Source: an uncultured Clostridium sp. | GTDB taxonomy: Bacteria; Bacillota; Clostridia; Clostridiales; Clostridiaceae | Length of the DNA stretch: 64,000 nucleotides | Direction: 5' to 3' | NCBI GenBank assembly: GCA_900540255.1 | Contig: UQFE01000009.1 | Span: 1-64,000, forward strand | Shown here: piece by piece, positions 18,833 to 27,703 of the stretch | Layout: the number at the start of each line of letters is the position of its first letter | Numbering within the stretch: the first letter of the stretch is position 1 | Notes under the pieces: model-generated | What the model saw: only the letters and a program-made list of their open reading frames with translations | Database searches by the model: none | What the model was told of the DNA's origin: nothing | Made by a program: the position numbers and the translations under genes

Positions 18833-19906
18833 ATGAAAATAGCCAAATTTAAAGTGATATCTGTAGTAACTATGATAATAATGATTTTAATTATTCCAAC
18901 TTTAATTGGAATTAAAGCAACAAATACAAATAAAATAATTAATAAATATATAGTACTTGGTGATGATGTTTCATTTGAATCTGAAAATTGTTATGAAGTA
19001 TCTTATATAACATTAATAAAAGATTTTTTTAAAGCTATAAATTCAAATTTAAATTATAGGAATTTAAGTGAAAAATCAATGACATCTTCAGATTTGTTAA
19101 ATTTAATAAACTTAAAAAAAAATGAAATAAAGAATGCAGATTTAATTGTTCTTTCAATTGGAGTTAATAATGTATTAAATACTGTAATTCAAAAATTATG
19201 TAATGAACTTGATTTAAATATTGAATCTTTAAAAAATTATGATGAAACAACATTTGATTTAATTATAGGAAAATATTTAAATGGTGAAGAAATTAATTTA
19301 CAAGTTGCAAAGGAAATTGAAAAATTTAAAAAAGATTTTCCAAATATAATAGATAATATAAAAAATTTATCACCAAATGCAGAAATTTATGTTAATACAG
19401 TGTATAATCCAATAAATAAAAAAGGAAGTATTTATGAATATTTTAATGAAAGGATAAAATCTATAAATGAAGTAATTACAAAATATTATAATAAATATAA
19501 TTATAAAGTTATTGATTGTTATAATATTTTAAATAGTGATGAAAAGTTGAATTTTCAAATTGAAAACAATCAATTTAAGATTTATTCAAGTAAAGCAGGA
19601 CATGCTATGATGGCAACTCAAGTAATTTCGGATTATGAAGATTATGCATCTTTAAAAGTTAATAAAATTACAACATCAAGTGATAATATAAAGGGAAAAA
19701 CAGTTCCTAATAGTAATATAATAGTTGTATCTCAAAAAGGAACAGTAGGAACAGCACAAGCTGATAAAAATGGAAAATTTGAAGTTAAGATACCACCTAT
19801 GATTTCAGGAACAAGTTTAGAAATATTAGTTTATGATGATAATATTTTTTCAATTTTATACAAATTTCAGAAGGTTATGGTTAGGAAGTCTTTATTTACA
19901 TCTTAG
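18833..19906 (+). CDS. Secreted SGNH-hydrolase-like protein with altered catalytic Ser block
   Basis: The 357-residue protein has an N-terminal membrane or signal helix, then an SGNH/GDSL lipase-like fold: block I KYIVLGDDVSFE near 39-49, block III LSIGVNNVL near 103, and a C-terminal KAGHAMMA histidine block near 260. In block I the usual GDS is GDD, so the nucleophilic Ser is missing unless Ser47 substitutes, and hydrolase activity is doubtful. The last 75 residues (GKTVPNSNIIVVSQKGTVGT onward) form a bacterial Ig-like domain of the kind that binds cell wall. It stands alone; an inverted repeat CCTAAAA/TTTTAGG lies upstream at 18756-18778. Confidence 0.7.
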   Translation: MKIAKFKVISVVTMIIMILIIPTLIGIKATNTNKIINKYIVLGDDVSFESENCYEVSYITLIKDFFKAINSNLNYRNLSEKSMTSSDLLNLINLKKNEIKNADLIVLSIGVNNVLNTVIQKLCNELDLNIESLKNYDETTFDLIIGKYLNGEEINLQVAKEIEKFKKDFPNIIDNIKNLSPNAEIYVNTVYNPINKKGSIYEYFNERIKSINEVITKYYNKYNYKVIDCYNILNSDEKLNFQIENNQFKIYSSKAGHAMMATQVISDYEDYASLKVNKITTSSDNIKGKTVPNSNIIVVSQKGTVGTAQADKNGKFEVKIPPMISGTSLEILVYDDNIFSILYKFQKVMVRKSLFTS

Positions 19907-20023
19907 TTAATAAAGTAGAATTCATATGGACAAATTATATTTTTCTTTTAATATGGTAATACTAAATCTGAAATACTTAGGAGTAATTATAAGAAACTAA
20001 AGACAATATTGGAGGAAAAATTT

Positions 20024-20452
20024 ATGAAGAAAAAAGTTATATCATTATTGATTTGTTCTGCATTAATGATGGTTGAAGGCGTTACTTATGCTCAAACTAT
20101 TGCAAGTGAACCTAGTAACAACTCAAAAATAGAATCATCTGCAGAAGAAAAAGAACAAAAGAAATCTAAGGAAACTTCTGAAGAAGCAGAAGAAAAATCT
20201 TCTGAAGATAAGTGCAAAAAAACTTCTCAAGATGATATAGAAGAAACTTCTTCAAATCCTTGCAAGAAGAAAGAAAAAGAAGATAAAAAATACAAGGATA
20301 ATAAGAAAGAGGAAAAGAAAAAAGAAGAAACTAAGTGTAAAAATGAATCAAAAAAGGATGAATCCAAAGAAGAAAACAAAAATAAATGTAAGTGCAGAGA
20401 AGAAGAAAAATCTGATAAAATAGAAAATTCTTCAGAAAATTCTACACAATAA
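20024..20452 (+). CDS. Secreted Lys/Glu/Ser-rich low-complexity protein
   Basis: The start is the ATG at 20024 with GGAGGAAAAA just upstream; an earlier in-frame ATG lies before that site. The 142-residue product has a signal peptide (MKKKVISLLICSALMMVEG, cleaved near VTYA-Q). The mature part is almost entirely Lys, Glu, Ser and Asp, with five widely spaced Cys residues (DKCKK, NPCKK, TKCKN, NKCKC). There is no known domain. The mature chain would be disordered outside the cell and could bind metal or polyanions; that is speculation. It ends in one of the strongest terminators in the window. Confidence 0.65.
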   Translation: MKKKVISLLICSALMMVEGVTYAQTIASEPSNNSKIESSAEEKEQKKSKETSEEAEEKSSEDKCKKTSQDDIEETSSNPCKKKEKEDKKYKDNKKEEKKKEETKCKNESKKDESKEENKNKCKCREEEKSDKIENSSENSTQ

Positions 20453-20454
20453 TA

Positions 20455-20515
20455 TAAATAAAGAAGCAATAGATTCCAATTTAAATTATTAGAACCTATT
20501 GCTTCTTTATTTATA
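20455..20515. terminator. Strong 18-bp-stem terminator
   Basis: TAAATAAAGAAGCAATAG pairs perfectly with CTATTGCTTCTTTATTTA. It lies between convergent genes. Confidence 0.9.
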
Positions 20516-20562
20516 AGTGAAAATATATATTTACAGGCTCTTATAAAGTTTTTTACAGAACT

Positions 20563-21300
20563 TTATAGTTCATTAACAGCTTGTGCTAAAACTTTACCAA
20601 TAGCATCATGAATAACAAGGTTTGCTTTATTATCAGCAGAAGTTGAACTCTTATTAATTAAAACAATATTTTTACCTCTAAAATAATCGATAAGTCCAGC
20701 AGCAGGATAAACAACTAAGGAAGTTCCTCCTATAATTAATGTATCTGCATTAGCTATAGCATTTACTGCACCTCTAATAGTAGAATCATCTAATCCTTCT
20801 TCATAAAGAATTACATCAGGTTTAACTTTACCGCCACACTTAGGGCAAGTAGGTATTCCTTCAGATTCTAAAATAAATTTTTCATCATAAAAAGCATGAC
20901 ATTTCATGCAATAATTTCTAAGAACAGATCCATGAAGTTCATAAACATTTTTAGAACCAGCAGCTTGATGTAAGCCATCAATGTTTTGAGTGACTACAGC
21001 TTTAACTTTACCCATTTTTTCAAGTTTAGCTAAAGCTATGTGGGCAGCATTAGGTTTAGCATCTGGATATATTAATTTTTCTTTATAAAATTTAAAAAAT
21101 TCTTCAGGATATCTCATATACATTGTATGTGAAACAAGTTGTTCAGGAGTAAGGTTTATTTTTAAATTTTCACTCCATAAGCCATTAGCACTTCTAAAGT
21201 CTGGTATATTACTTTCAGTACTTACGCCAGCTCCTCCAAAGAAAACTATATTATTACTATCTTTAAGTATTTTAGTTAATTTACTTATTAGGGTATTCAT
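20563..21300 (-). CDS. cobB: NAD-dependent protein deacylase, sirtuin
   Basis: This 245-residue Sir2 protein has GAGVSTESNIPDFRS (23-37), TQNIDGLH (104-111, catalytic His123 in ELHGS), a zinc ribbon with C131, C134, C152 and C155, and GGTSLVVYPAA for NAD binding. Length and order match bacterial class III or U sirtuins, which remove acetyl or other acyl groups from lysines. It is transcribed alone, convergent with the Lys/Glu-rich gene. Confidence 0.93.
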   Translation of the reverse strand: MNTLISKLTKILKDSNNIVFFGGAGVSTESNIPDFRSANGLWSENLKINLTPEQLVSHTMYMRYPEEFFKFYKEKLIYPDAKPNAAHIALAKLEKMGKVKAVVTQNIDGLHQAAGSKNVYELHGSVLRNYCMKCHAFYDEKFILESEGIPTCPKCGGKVKPDVILYEEGLDDSTIRGAVNAIANADTLIIGGTSLVVYPAAGLIDYFRGKNIVLINKSSTSADNKANLVIHDAIGKVLAQAVNEL

Positions 21301-21630
21301 AATGAAATCATCTCCATAAAAACTATATTATAGTTATATTATGGCACAAATTAATAGAGAATAGAATTATCATAGAAAAGAAGATTTATATTTTATTATA
21401 ATATAATTTATAAATATAGAACAAAGAGGGATATTGTTGACTAGGAAACAAGTAGGGGTGATAACTTTTAAAAGATAAAAGAGAAGTCTACTTTAAATTA
21501 AGATTTAAAAGGAGATAAAATATGACAGAATTTTGGAATAATCTTTGAATCAGCAACTGATGTTTTATTTTCATATTTATATTAAAGATGAGTAATATAT
21601 AATGAATAAATAAAGTTTGAGGTGGAAAAA
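21301..21630. other. 330-bp gap upstream of def
   Basis: I see no full gene. At 21522 a strong AAAGGAGAT site precedes an ATG followed by only eight codons (MTEFWNNL, then TGA), and at 21437 a TTG begins another 13-codon frame. These may be gene remnants or a leader peptide. The promoters of the sirtuin (minus strand) and def should lie here. Confidence 0.5.
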
Positions 21631-22095
21631 TTGGCAATAAGACAAATAAGATATGAAGGTGATGATATCTTAAGGAAAAAGTGTAAAAGGGTAGAAGAAG
21701 TAAATGAGCATATAAGAATGCTATTAGATGATATGTTAGATACACTTCATAATACAAAGGATGGAGCAGCAATTGCAGCTCCACAAGTTGGAATATTACA
21801 AAGACTTGTAGTAATAGATATGGGAAATGGAGTAATTAAGTTAATAAATCCTGAAATAATAGAGGAAAAGGGAATTCAGGAATGTGTAGAAGGATGCTTA
21901 AGTATTCCTAATAAGTATGGGAATACACTTAGACCTAAAAAAGTTACTATAAAGGCTTTAGATGAAAATGGAAAAGAAATAACTTTAACAGGAAGAGGGG
22001 AAATGGCAAAATGTTTTTGTCATGAAATAGACCATTTAAATGGAATTCTTTTTAGTGATAAGGTTACAAAATGGTTAAGATTAAAGGATAAGTAG
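21631..22095 (+). CDS. def: Peptide deformylase
   Basis: The protein has 154 residues from a TTG start that is preceded by TGAGGTGG; the in-frame GTG at 21622 is part of that site. All three motifs are present: GAAIAAPQVGI (45-55; the usual second Gly is Ala), EGCLS (87-91, metal ligand Cys89) and HEIDH (131-135, two His ligands and catalytic Glu). It removes the formyl group from nascent N-terminal methionine using Fe2+ or similar metal. It is a short, class-I-like form. It lies near a methionine aminopeptidase gene (24014-24883), the next enzyme in the pathway, but not in one operon. Confidence 0.93.
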   Translation: MAIRQIRYEGDDILRKKCKRVEEVNEHIRMLLDDMLDTLHNTKDGAAIAAPQVGILQRLVVIDMGNGVIKLINPEIIEEKGIQECVEGCLSIPNKYGNTLRPKKVTIKALDENGKEITLTGRGEMAKCFCHEIDHLNGILFSDKVTKWLRLKDK

Positions 22096-22104
22096 TGTAA
22101 AAAA

Positions 22105-22140
22105 AGCGTAGTATAAGATAAAAATCAAATACTACGCTAA
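22105..22140. terminator. Bidirectional terminator between def and the decarboxylase gene
   Basis: The 10-bp stem AGCGTAGTAT / ATACTACGCT is flanked by A and T runs. Confidence 0.85.
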
Positions 22141-22151
22141 TATATTATTTA

Positions 22152-23765
22152 TTATTTTGAAGCTTCCCATTTAAGTTTTAAATCGTTAAATGTAGCTCTT
22201 AAAATTTTACCTATTTCAATGTAACTTTCGTCATTTAAGTTGGCAAGTGATACTCTTAATCCCCATCTACAAGATGCAAATCCATCTCCATTTAACAATA
22301 TGATAGAATGATCATTAGCTAAATTATAAAGTATATCAAAAGGAGTATAGTTTTTTTCTATAAACTTAGAAAAGTCCTCTCCACATTCAATTTTAGCCCA
22401 ATCTAACATATTTATTTCTGTATAGTAAGAAGCATAATGAGGATCATTGAATACAGTAAGTTCTAATCCTTCACATAATAATGATTTACGTCTTCTACAA
22501 ATTTCTTTAGTTAAGTTTTTGTAATTATTTTCTTCATCAGTTAAAGCAAATCCACAGAAAAATGCCATTTGTACTTGTTGAGGAGTTGAAAGACCAGCAG
22601 TATGATTTAAGGCAACTTGTCTACTATCAGCAACAATTCTATCAATGAAAGATAAGCTTTCTGGAGTGTAAGATAAATGATAGTAACGTTTATTTAAGTT
22701 TTCCTTATGAACTTCTGGAAGTTCGCTTATAAGCTTATTATAAATATTATTTTCATTTAATAATATTGCACCAAGTCTCCAACCTGTTACTCCAAAATAT
22801 TTTGATAATGAATAAACACCAATAGTATTGTAAGGTAAGTAACTAATTACAGATTTGAAGTTATTTACAAATGTACAATAAACATCATCAGTGATAATCA
22901 TTAAGTTAGGATTATGGTTTTCTACTATATTTTTTAATGTACTCATGCAAGTATCATTTAAAGCAACAGAAGCAGGATTATTTGGGTTTACTATAAAAAC
23001 AGCTTTAATGTTTGTATCTCTTAATTTATTTAGGTCCTTTTCAGTATATTGATAAGTAGGAAGTCCATTTTCATCTACTTCATTAGCATGTATATTAATT
23101 ACATCAAAATTATAATGCGGTAAATGAGGTATTTCTAAATAAGGAGTGAATATTGGTGTCATAAGTGCTATTTTATCATCTTTATTTAAAAGATGATTTT
23201 TTTCAAGAGAATCAAAGATATAACACATTGCAGCTGTTCCACCTTCTACTCCAAATACATCAAAATTACCTTCAAATTCTGTATCACCACATAATTCTTT
23301 TAGTAAATATTTGTTTGTGATTTTTTCAATATGTACTAGCATTCTATCAGGAACTGGGTAATTATCTCCTATAATTCCATCAGTTAGCTCAAAAACCCAT
23401 TCATCTTCATTAAAACCAAGAGTATTAACACCGTATTCATAAATTTTATTTATTAAGTTAATACCAGGTAATGATGGATTAGATTTTATGTAATCTAATA
23501 ATCTTTTAGCTATACCATCTTTTTGAACCATTCCAGCTAAATCACCAATATTTAAAGAGCGTTGAGTTTCTAAAACAGCAAATTGGCCAAATGTAAAAAA
23601 GGCTTGTCTAGGTGTTGCAGCTGTCCAGTTAGGATTACCTCTACCAGCATCTAAGATTTTATTATTATTTAAATAAGCTAATTGTAGTAATTTATCTTTA
23701 AATTCAAATGGGCTTACTTTCCCATAAATATTTTTTAGTTTTTCTTTTGTTAGACTTATATCCAC
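22152..23765 (-). CDS. Aspartate 4-decarboxylase / aspartate aminotransferase
   Basis: This 537-residue PLP enzyme of fold type I is longer than ordinary aminotransferases, as expected for aspartate 4-decarboxylase (AspD/AsdA). It has the family-specific N-terminus GRGNPNWTAATPRQAFF, VFIVNPNNPASVAL, the YSLSKYFGVTGWRLGA lysine segment that binds PLP, and the arginine CRWGLRVSLANL near the C-terminus. It converts aspartate to alanine and CO2, and with an aspartate/alanine exchanger can generate a proton-motive force. No such exchanger gene is next to it here. It is transcribed alone. Confidence 0.9.
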   Translation of the reverse strand: MDISLTKEKLKNIYGKVSPFEFKDKLLQLAYLNNNKILDAGRGNPNWTAATPRQAFFTFGQFAVLETQRSLNIGDLAGMVQKDGIAKRLLDYIKSNPSLPGINLINKIYEYGVNTLGFNEDEWVFELTDGIIGDNYPVPDRMLVHIEKITNKYLLKELCGDTEFEGNFDVFGVEGGTAAMCYIFDSLEKNHLLNKDDKIALMTPIFTPYLEIPHLPHYNFDVINIHANEVDENGLPTYQYTEKDLNKLRDTNIKAVFIVNPNNPASVALNDTCMSTLKNIVENHNPNLMIITDDVYCTFVNNFKSVISYLPYNTIGVYSLSKYFGVTGWRLGAILLNENNIYNKLISELPEVHKENLNKRYYHLSYTPESLSFIDRIVADSRQVALNHTAGLSTPQQVQMAFFCGFALTDEENNYKNLTKEICRRRKSLLCEGLELTVFNDPHYASYYTEINMLDWAKIECGEDFSKFIEKNYTPFDILYNLANDHSIILLNGDGFASCRWGLRVSLANLNDESYIEIGKILRATFNDLKLKWEASK

Positions 23766-23983
23766 TATGAATGTCTCCTTTCAGGAAGTATAAATGTTGA
23801 AATATTTCTTGCAAGTATTAATTCTATAGTATATTTATTAAAATTAAAAGAGAAAAAATAAGTTTTAATAAAATAATAAAATAAATTAAAATAGAAAGGT
23901 TATAAATGATAAATTATTAAAATATTTAATGTAAAAATATTATAATAATAAAAGAATGTATATGGAGTTTAAATTGAATGTAT

Positions 23984-24015
23984 AAAAAAAAGTACACTTG
24001 AAAGTGTACTTTTTT
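23984..24015 (-). terminator. Terminator of the methionine aminopeptidase gene
   Basis: AAAAAAAAGTACACTT and AGTGTACTTTTTT form a tight hairpin directly overlapping the stop of the minus-strand gene. Confidence 0.9.
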
Positions 24016-24883
24016 AGTGTGTTAAAATTTCAACACCATTTTCTGTAACTAAGACTGTATATTCCCATTGTGCTGAAGGATATCCATCTTCAGTTAAAGT
24101 AGTCCAACCATCATCAGAATCTATGAAGATATCTGGTTTACCCATATTTATCATAGGTTCAATAGTAAATACCATTCCAGGAACTAATAACATTCCAGTA
24201 TTTTTTTTACCTACATGTGAAACAAATGGTGTTTCATGGAATTCTAAACCTATACCATGACCGCCGAATTCTCTAACTACAGAATATCCATTTGATTCAG
24301 CATGAGTTTGAACAGCTTCAGCAATATCTCCTAGGAAGCCCCAAGGCTTTGCTGATTCTAAACCTTTATCTAAGCATTCCTTTGCAACTCTAACTAGTTT
24401 TTCTAAATCAGGATGAACTGTTCCAATTTTAAACATTCTAGAAGCGTCAGAAAAATAGCCATTATATATAGTAGAAACATCTACATTTATTATATCACCA
24501 TCTTCTAAAATAACATCTTCACTAGGTATTCCATGGCATACTTCATCATTTAAAGAAGTACAAACACTTTTTGGGTAGCCTTGAAAATTTAATGGAGCAG
24601 GTATAGCACCTTGAGATATTGTAAAATCATGAACTATAGTGTTAATTTCTTCAGTAGAAATTCCAGCCTTAATTTTACTACTTACTAAATCTAAAACTGC
24701 AGTATTTATAGCTGCACTTTCCTTAATTTTTTCTATTTGTTCTGGAGTTTTTATAATACTTCTTGGAGGAACAATATGACCTTTTAACTTATATGAATGT
24801 ATTTTTTCGTCAAAGGCTAAGTGACAATTTTTATATTTTTTATTACTGCCGCACCAGCAGTGATCATTTCTGCTTAAATTCAT
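24014..24883 (-). CDS. map: Methionine aminopeptidase type I with SEC-C zinc motif
   Basis: The 289-residue protein begins with a SEC-C motif (C9, C11, C20, H21 in CWCGSNKKYKNCH), a zinc-binding extension that helps ribosome or SecA contact in related proteins. The catalytic pita-bread domain follows, with metal ligands in NVDVSTIYNGYFSDASRMF (two Asp), GHGIG (His), FTIEPM (Glu) and WEYTVLV (Glu). It removes initiator methionine after deformylation. A good AAGGAG site precedes the ATG. It is transcribed alone. Confidence 0.93.
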   Translation of the reverse strand: MNLSRNDHCWCGSNKKYKNCHLAFDEKIHSYKLKGHIVPPRSIIKTPEQIEKIKESAAINTAVLDLVSSKIKAGISTEEINTIVHDFTISQGAIPAPLNFQGYPKSVCTSLNDEVCHGIPSEDVILEDGDIINVDVSTIYNGYFSDASRMFKIGTVHPDLEKLVRVAKECLDKGLESAKPWGFLGDIAEAVQTHAESNGYSVVREFGGHGIGLEFHETPFVSHVGKKNTGMLLVPGMVFTIEPMINMGKPDIFIDSDDGWTTLTEDGYPSAQWEYTVLVTENGVEILTH

Positions 24884-25119
24884 TTATTTTATCTCCTTGT
24901 AATATTTCTTTTATTTAATTTTATTATATTACTTTATTGTAAAAAAATAAAACTATTAATATAATACTAAGATATAAAATTAAAAAAATAATCAATATTA
25001 TTGTAAAAATAAACAATGAATTTTAATAATATGAAAAATAAATGAATAAAAATAATAATAAAGATTAATATTATTTATATGTAAATTTTTATAAGAAGCA
25101 TTAAAAGGGGGAGAAGTAT

Positions 25120-25974
25120 GTGAATAATAAATTTATATATAATGAATCTATAAATGAAATAATAAAAAGGAGAAAATCTGTTAGAACATATAAAACAGAT
25201 GAAGTTTCTAATGAAATAATAGAAAAGTTAAATAAATATATTGAAAAATTAAATGGAGTATTTAATAAAAGTGTAATATTTAAGATACTTGATTCAAATG
25301 AACATATTAATGGTGCAAAATTAGGAACATATGGAGTAATAAAGGGAGCAAGTAAATTCATAGCAGTAAAAATAAATAATGATGATGAAAGTTTAATAGA
25401 ATTAGGGTATAAAATGGAGGAATTAATACTATATGTTACATCCTTAGGATTAGGAAGTTGTTGGATTGGAGGAACATTTAAAAAAGGGCAATTTGCTAAA
25501 GCTATGGAAGTTAATCAGGAAGAAATTTTACCTATAATATCACCAATAGGATATGAGAGCGAAAATAAAAGTTTTTTAGAAAAGACAATGAAAAAGGTTT
25601 CACATTGTAATTATAGAAAACCATGGAATGAAATATTCTTCTTTAGAGATTTTACTTGTCCACTAACAGAACATACTACTTTAGATGAATTTAAGGATGT
25701 TTTAGAAAATGTAAGATTAGCACCGTCAGCATTAAATAAGCAACCATGGAGAATAGTGAAGCAAGGAGAAAATTTTCATTTTTTTATTTCTAATGATAAA
25801 GAGGAAGAAAAAAATTTATATAATATAAAAAATATAGATATAGGAATTGCAATGTGTCATTTTGATTTAACTTGCAAGGAAAAGGGAATTAAAGGAAAAT
25901 TTAAAATAGTAAATCCACACATAAGTCAAATTCCAAAGCATTATAAATATATAATTACATGGATAAAAGAGTAA
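25120..25974 (+). CDS. Nitroreductase-family FMN oxidoreductase
   Basis: The protein has 284 residues. The N-terminal part has SINEIIKRRKSVRTYKTDEV, the FMN-phosphate-binding arginine segment of nitroreductases, and GLGSCWIGGTF near 110. A second half has NVRLAPSALNKQPWRI, the other FMN-binding signature. The tandem-like arrangement in one chain resembles the TM1586-type nitroreductases. The start is the GTG at 25120 after AAGGGGGAG; an overlapping ATG is out of frame. The substrate is unknown. It is transcribed alone. Confidence 0.8.
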   Translation: MNNKFIYNESINEIIKRRKSVRTYKTDEVSNEIIEKLNKYIEKLNGVFNKSVIFKILDSNEHINGAKLGTYGVIKGASKFIAVKINNDDESLIELGYKMEELILYVTSLGLGSCWIGGTFKKGQFAKAMEVNQEEILPIISPIGYESENKSFLEKTMKKVSHCNYRKPWNEIFFFRDFTCPLTEHTTLDEFKDVLENVRLAPSALNKQPWRIVKQGENFHFFISNDKEEEKNLYNIKNIDIGIAMCHFDLTCKEKGIKGKFKIVNPHISQIPKHYKYIITWIKE

Positions 25975-26143
25975 TTACTAATAGAATAGAATTACAAAAA
26001 TTATATTAAAAATGATTTTATTATGAAGTTAACTTATAATTATATAGTACATTTTTATAAATGTTATCAAATTAATTTATGTATTTAAAGTTTAAAAATG
26101 GAGAAAATAATTTTAGAATTATTTATACATTGGAGGGCTTTAT

Positions 26144-26335
26144 ATGGCATTTGAAAAACTTGAAAATAAAATTAAAAGAATTAATAAAAAAATTAAACAA
26201 GGAAGATTATCTCAAGAAGTTGCAGATGAAATAAGTAATGTAATGAGTGAAATTGAAGATTTAGGAGATGAAGCTAAAAGTAAATTTAAAGATGCAGTGG
26301 ATACTATGAAAAAATCTATTAAAAAAATGAAGTAG
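26144..26335 (+). CDS. Small coiled-coil protein
   Basis: The 63-residue, highly charged protein (MAFEKLENKIKRINKKIKQG ...) is predicted to be almost entirely helical, with heptads at both ends and a short central break. It has a clear GGAGGG site and a strong terminator, so it is probably real. I recognise no family. Confidence 0.6.
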   Translation: MAFEKLENKIKRINKKIKQGRLSQEVADEISNVMSEIEDLGDEAKSKFKDAVDTMKKSIKKMK

Positions 26336-26359
26336 ATTTAAAATATTAAATATATTTAC

Positions 26360-26415
26360 AAAAAACTTATAAGTTAAATGGTGAATAAATACATATAACT
26401 TATAAGTTTTTTTGT
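26360..26415 (+). terminator. Terminator
   Basis: AAAAAACTTATAAGTTA pairs with TAACTTATAAGTTTTTT across a loop. Each arm also contains the palindrome ACTTATAAGT. Confidence 0.85.
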
Positions 26416-26491
26416 ATTAATAGTTATTATATTATATAATATTAGAAAAAGTTAACTTAGTAAAATAATATTAATGAAAGAGGAGAATAAG

Positions 26492-26941
26492 ATGAATATA
26501 AGAAAAGCATTAAACAAAGATATAGATGTAATAGCAAGATATAATTATAATTTAGCGTATGAAACTGAAAATAAAATATTAGATATGAATATTTTAACAA
26601 GGGGGGTAGAAGCAATAATAAAGGATGAAAATAAGGGGATATATCATGTATGTGAAATTAATGGTGAAGTAGTTGGACAAATTATGTATACATTTGAATG
26701 GAGTGATTGGAGAAATGGGACATTCTTATGGATTCAAAGTGTTTATGTTAATAAGGAATTTAGAGGAATGGGAGTATTTAAAGCATTATATAAATTTATA
26801 AGAGATATTGCAGATAATGATAATAATATTTGTGGAATAAGGTTATATGTAGAAAAAGAAAATACAATAGCTAAAAAAACATATAAAAATATAGGTATGA
26901 AAGAATGCAATTATTATATTTATGAGTATGATAAAGAATAA
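26492..26941 (+). CDS. GNAT-family N-acetyltransferase
   Basis: The 149-residue protein has the GNAT beta4-alpha3 acetyl-CoA motif IQSVYVNKEFRGMGVFKALY (the R-G-x-G-x pyrophosphate loop) and a C-terminal NTIAKKTYKNIGMKEC segment. The start is the ATG at 26492 after AGAGGAGAAT; an earlier in-frame ATG at 26474 lies before that site. The substrate is unknown. It may be co-transcribed with the following DUF975 gene, 45 bp downstream with no terminator between. Confidence 0.8.
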   Translation: MNIRKALNKDIDVIARYNYNLAYETENKILDMNILTRGVEAIIKDENKGIYHVCEINGEVVGQIMYTFEWSDWRNGTFLWIQSVYVNKEFRGMGVFKALYKFIRDIADNDNNICGIRLYVEKENTIAKKTYKNIGMKECNYYIYEYDKE

Positions 26942-26986
26942 ATTTTTTTTAAAATCATATATAAATAAAAGAAGGATGGAATAGAA

Positions 26987-27595
26987 ATGAGTACAGGGGA
27001 ATTAAAGGCAAATGCAAGGGAACAATTAAGGGGGTACTGGGCTGTTGCAGTTGGAACAGTATTAGTTGCAACTATATTAATTGACTCAGGCGCATTATAC
27101 ACGGTTAGTGAATATTTTGATATGGCTGAAATAGGTATATCATGCAATTTGATAGCTTTATTTCTTGGGGGTGTTATTTCAACAGGACTTTGTAAATTTT
27201 TATTGGATATAGTTACTAAAGGGCAAGAACCAAAGTTTAAAACATTATTTTCTCAATTTAATATTTATTTAAAGACATTAGGATTAAACATAATAATTTA
27301 TTTATCTATAGCAATAGGATATATACTTTTTATAATTCCAGGAATAATTATATCACTTATGTTTTCACAAGCTTATTATATTTTAGCTGAGAATAACAGC
27401 AAATCCATTAATCAATGTTTAAGTGAAAGTGTTGAAATGATGAAAGGTTATAAGTGGGATTTATTTTGTTTAGAATTATCTTTCATTGGATGGTGGATAA
27501 TTGTAGCATTAACATTCGGAATTGCTAGTTTGTGGGTATCACCATATGTTAAAGTAACAGAAACTAATTTTTATTTAAATATAAAGAATAAATAA
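26987..27595 (+). CDS. DUF975 integral membrane protein
   Basis: The 202-residue protein begins with STGELKANAREQLRGYWAVA, the typical DUF975 start, and has five or so hydrophobic helices, with FIIPGIIISLMFSQAYYILA and NQCLSESVEMMKGYKWDLF as the conserved core. Function is unknown; related proteins are common in Firmicutes. It sits behind the acetyltransferase and ahead of a strong terminator. Confidence 0.8.
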   Translation: MSTGELKANAREQLRGYWAVAVGTVLVATILIDSGALYTVSEYFDMAEIGISCNLIALFLGGVISTGLCKFLLDIVTKGQEPKFKTLFSQFNIYLKTLGLNIIIYLSIAIGYILFIIPGIIISLMFSQAYYILAENNSKSINQCLSESVEMMKGYKWDLFCLELSFIGWWIIVALTFGIASLWVSPYVKVTETNFYLNIKNK

Positions 27596-27607
27596 TTTAT
27601 AAAAGTC

Positions 27608-27657
27608 TAAGCTATGCCTAGTTAAGAAAAATTTACTAGGTATAGCTTAGTTTTATT
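27608..27657. terminator. Bidirectional terminator
   Basis: TAAGCTATGCCTAGTTAA pairs with TTTACTAGGTATAGCTTA, followed by TTTTATTTTA. It lies between convergent genes. Confidence 0.85.
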
Positions 27658-27703
27658 TTATAAGTAAAATCACTAATTATTTAGTGCAACAGTTCATTTA
27701 AAT

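Noticed and set aside
20227-20469. Minus-strand 80-codon Phe/Ser/Leu-rich frame
   Set aside because: It is a mirror of the Lys/Glu-rich gene; such composition is expected from antisense of AAA/GAA codons.
21522-21548. Eight-codon ORF with a strong ribosome-binding site as an uptake or attenuation leader peptide
   Set aside because: No following hairpin or codon pattern supports attenuation, and the distance to def is long; noted only as part of the gap.
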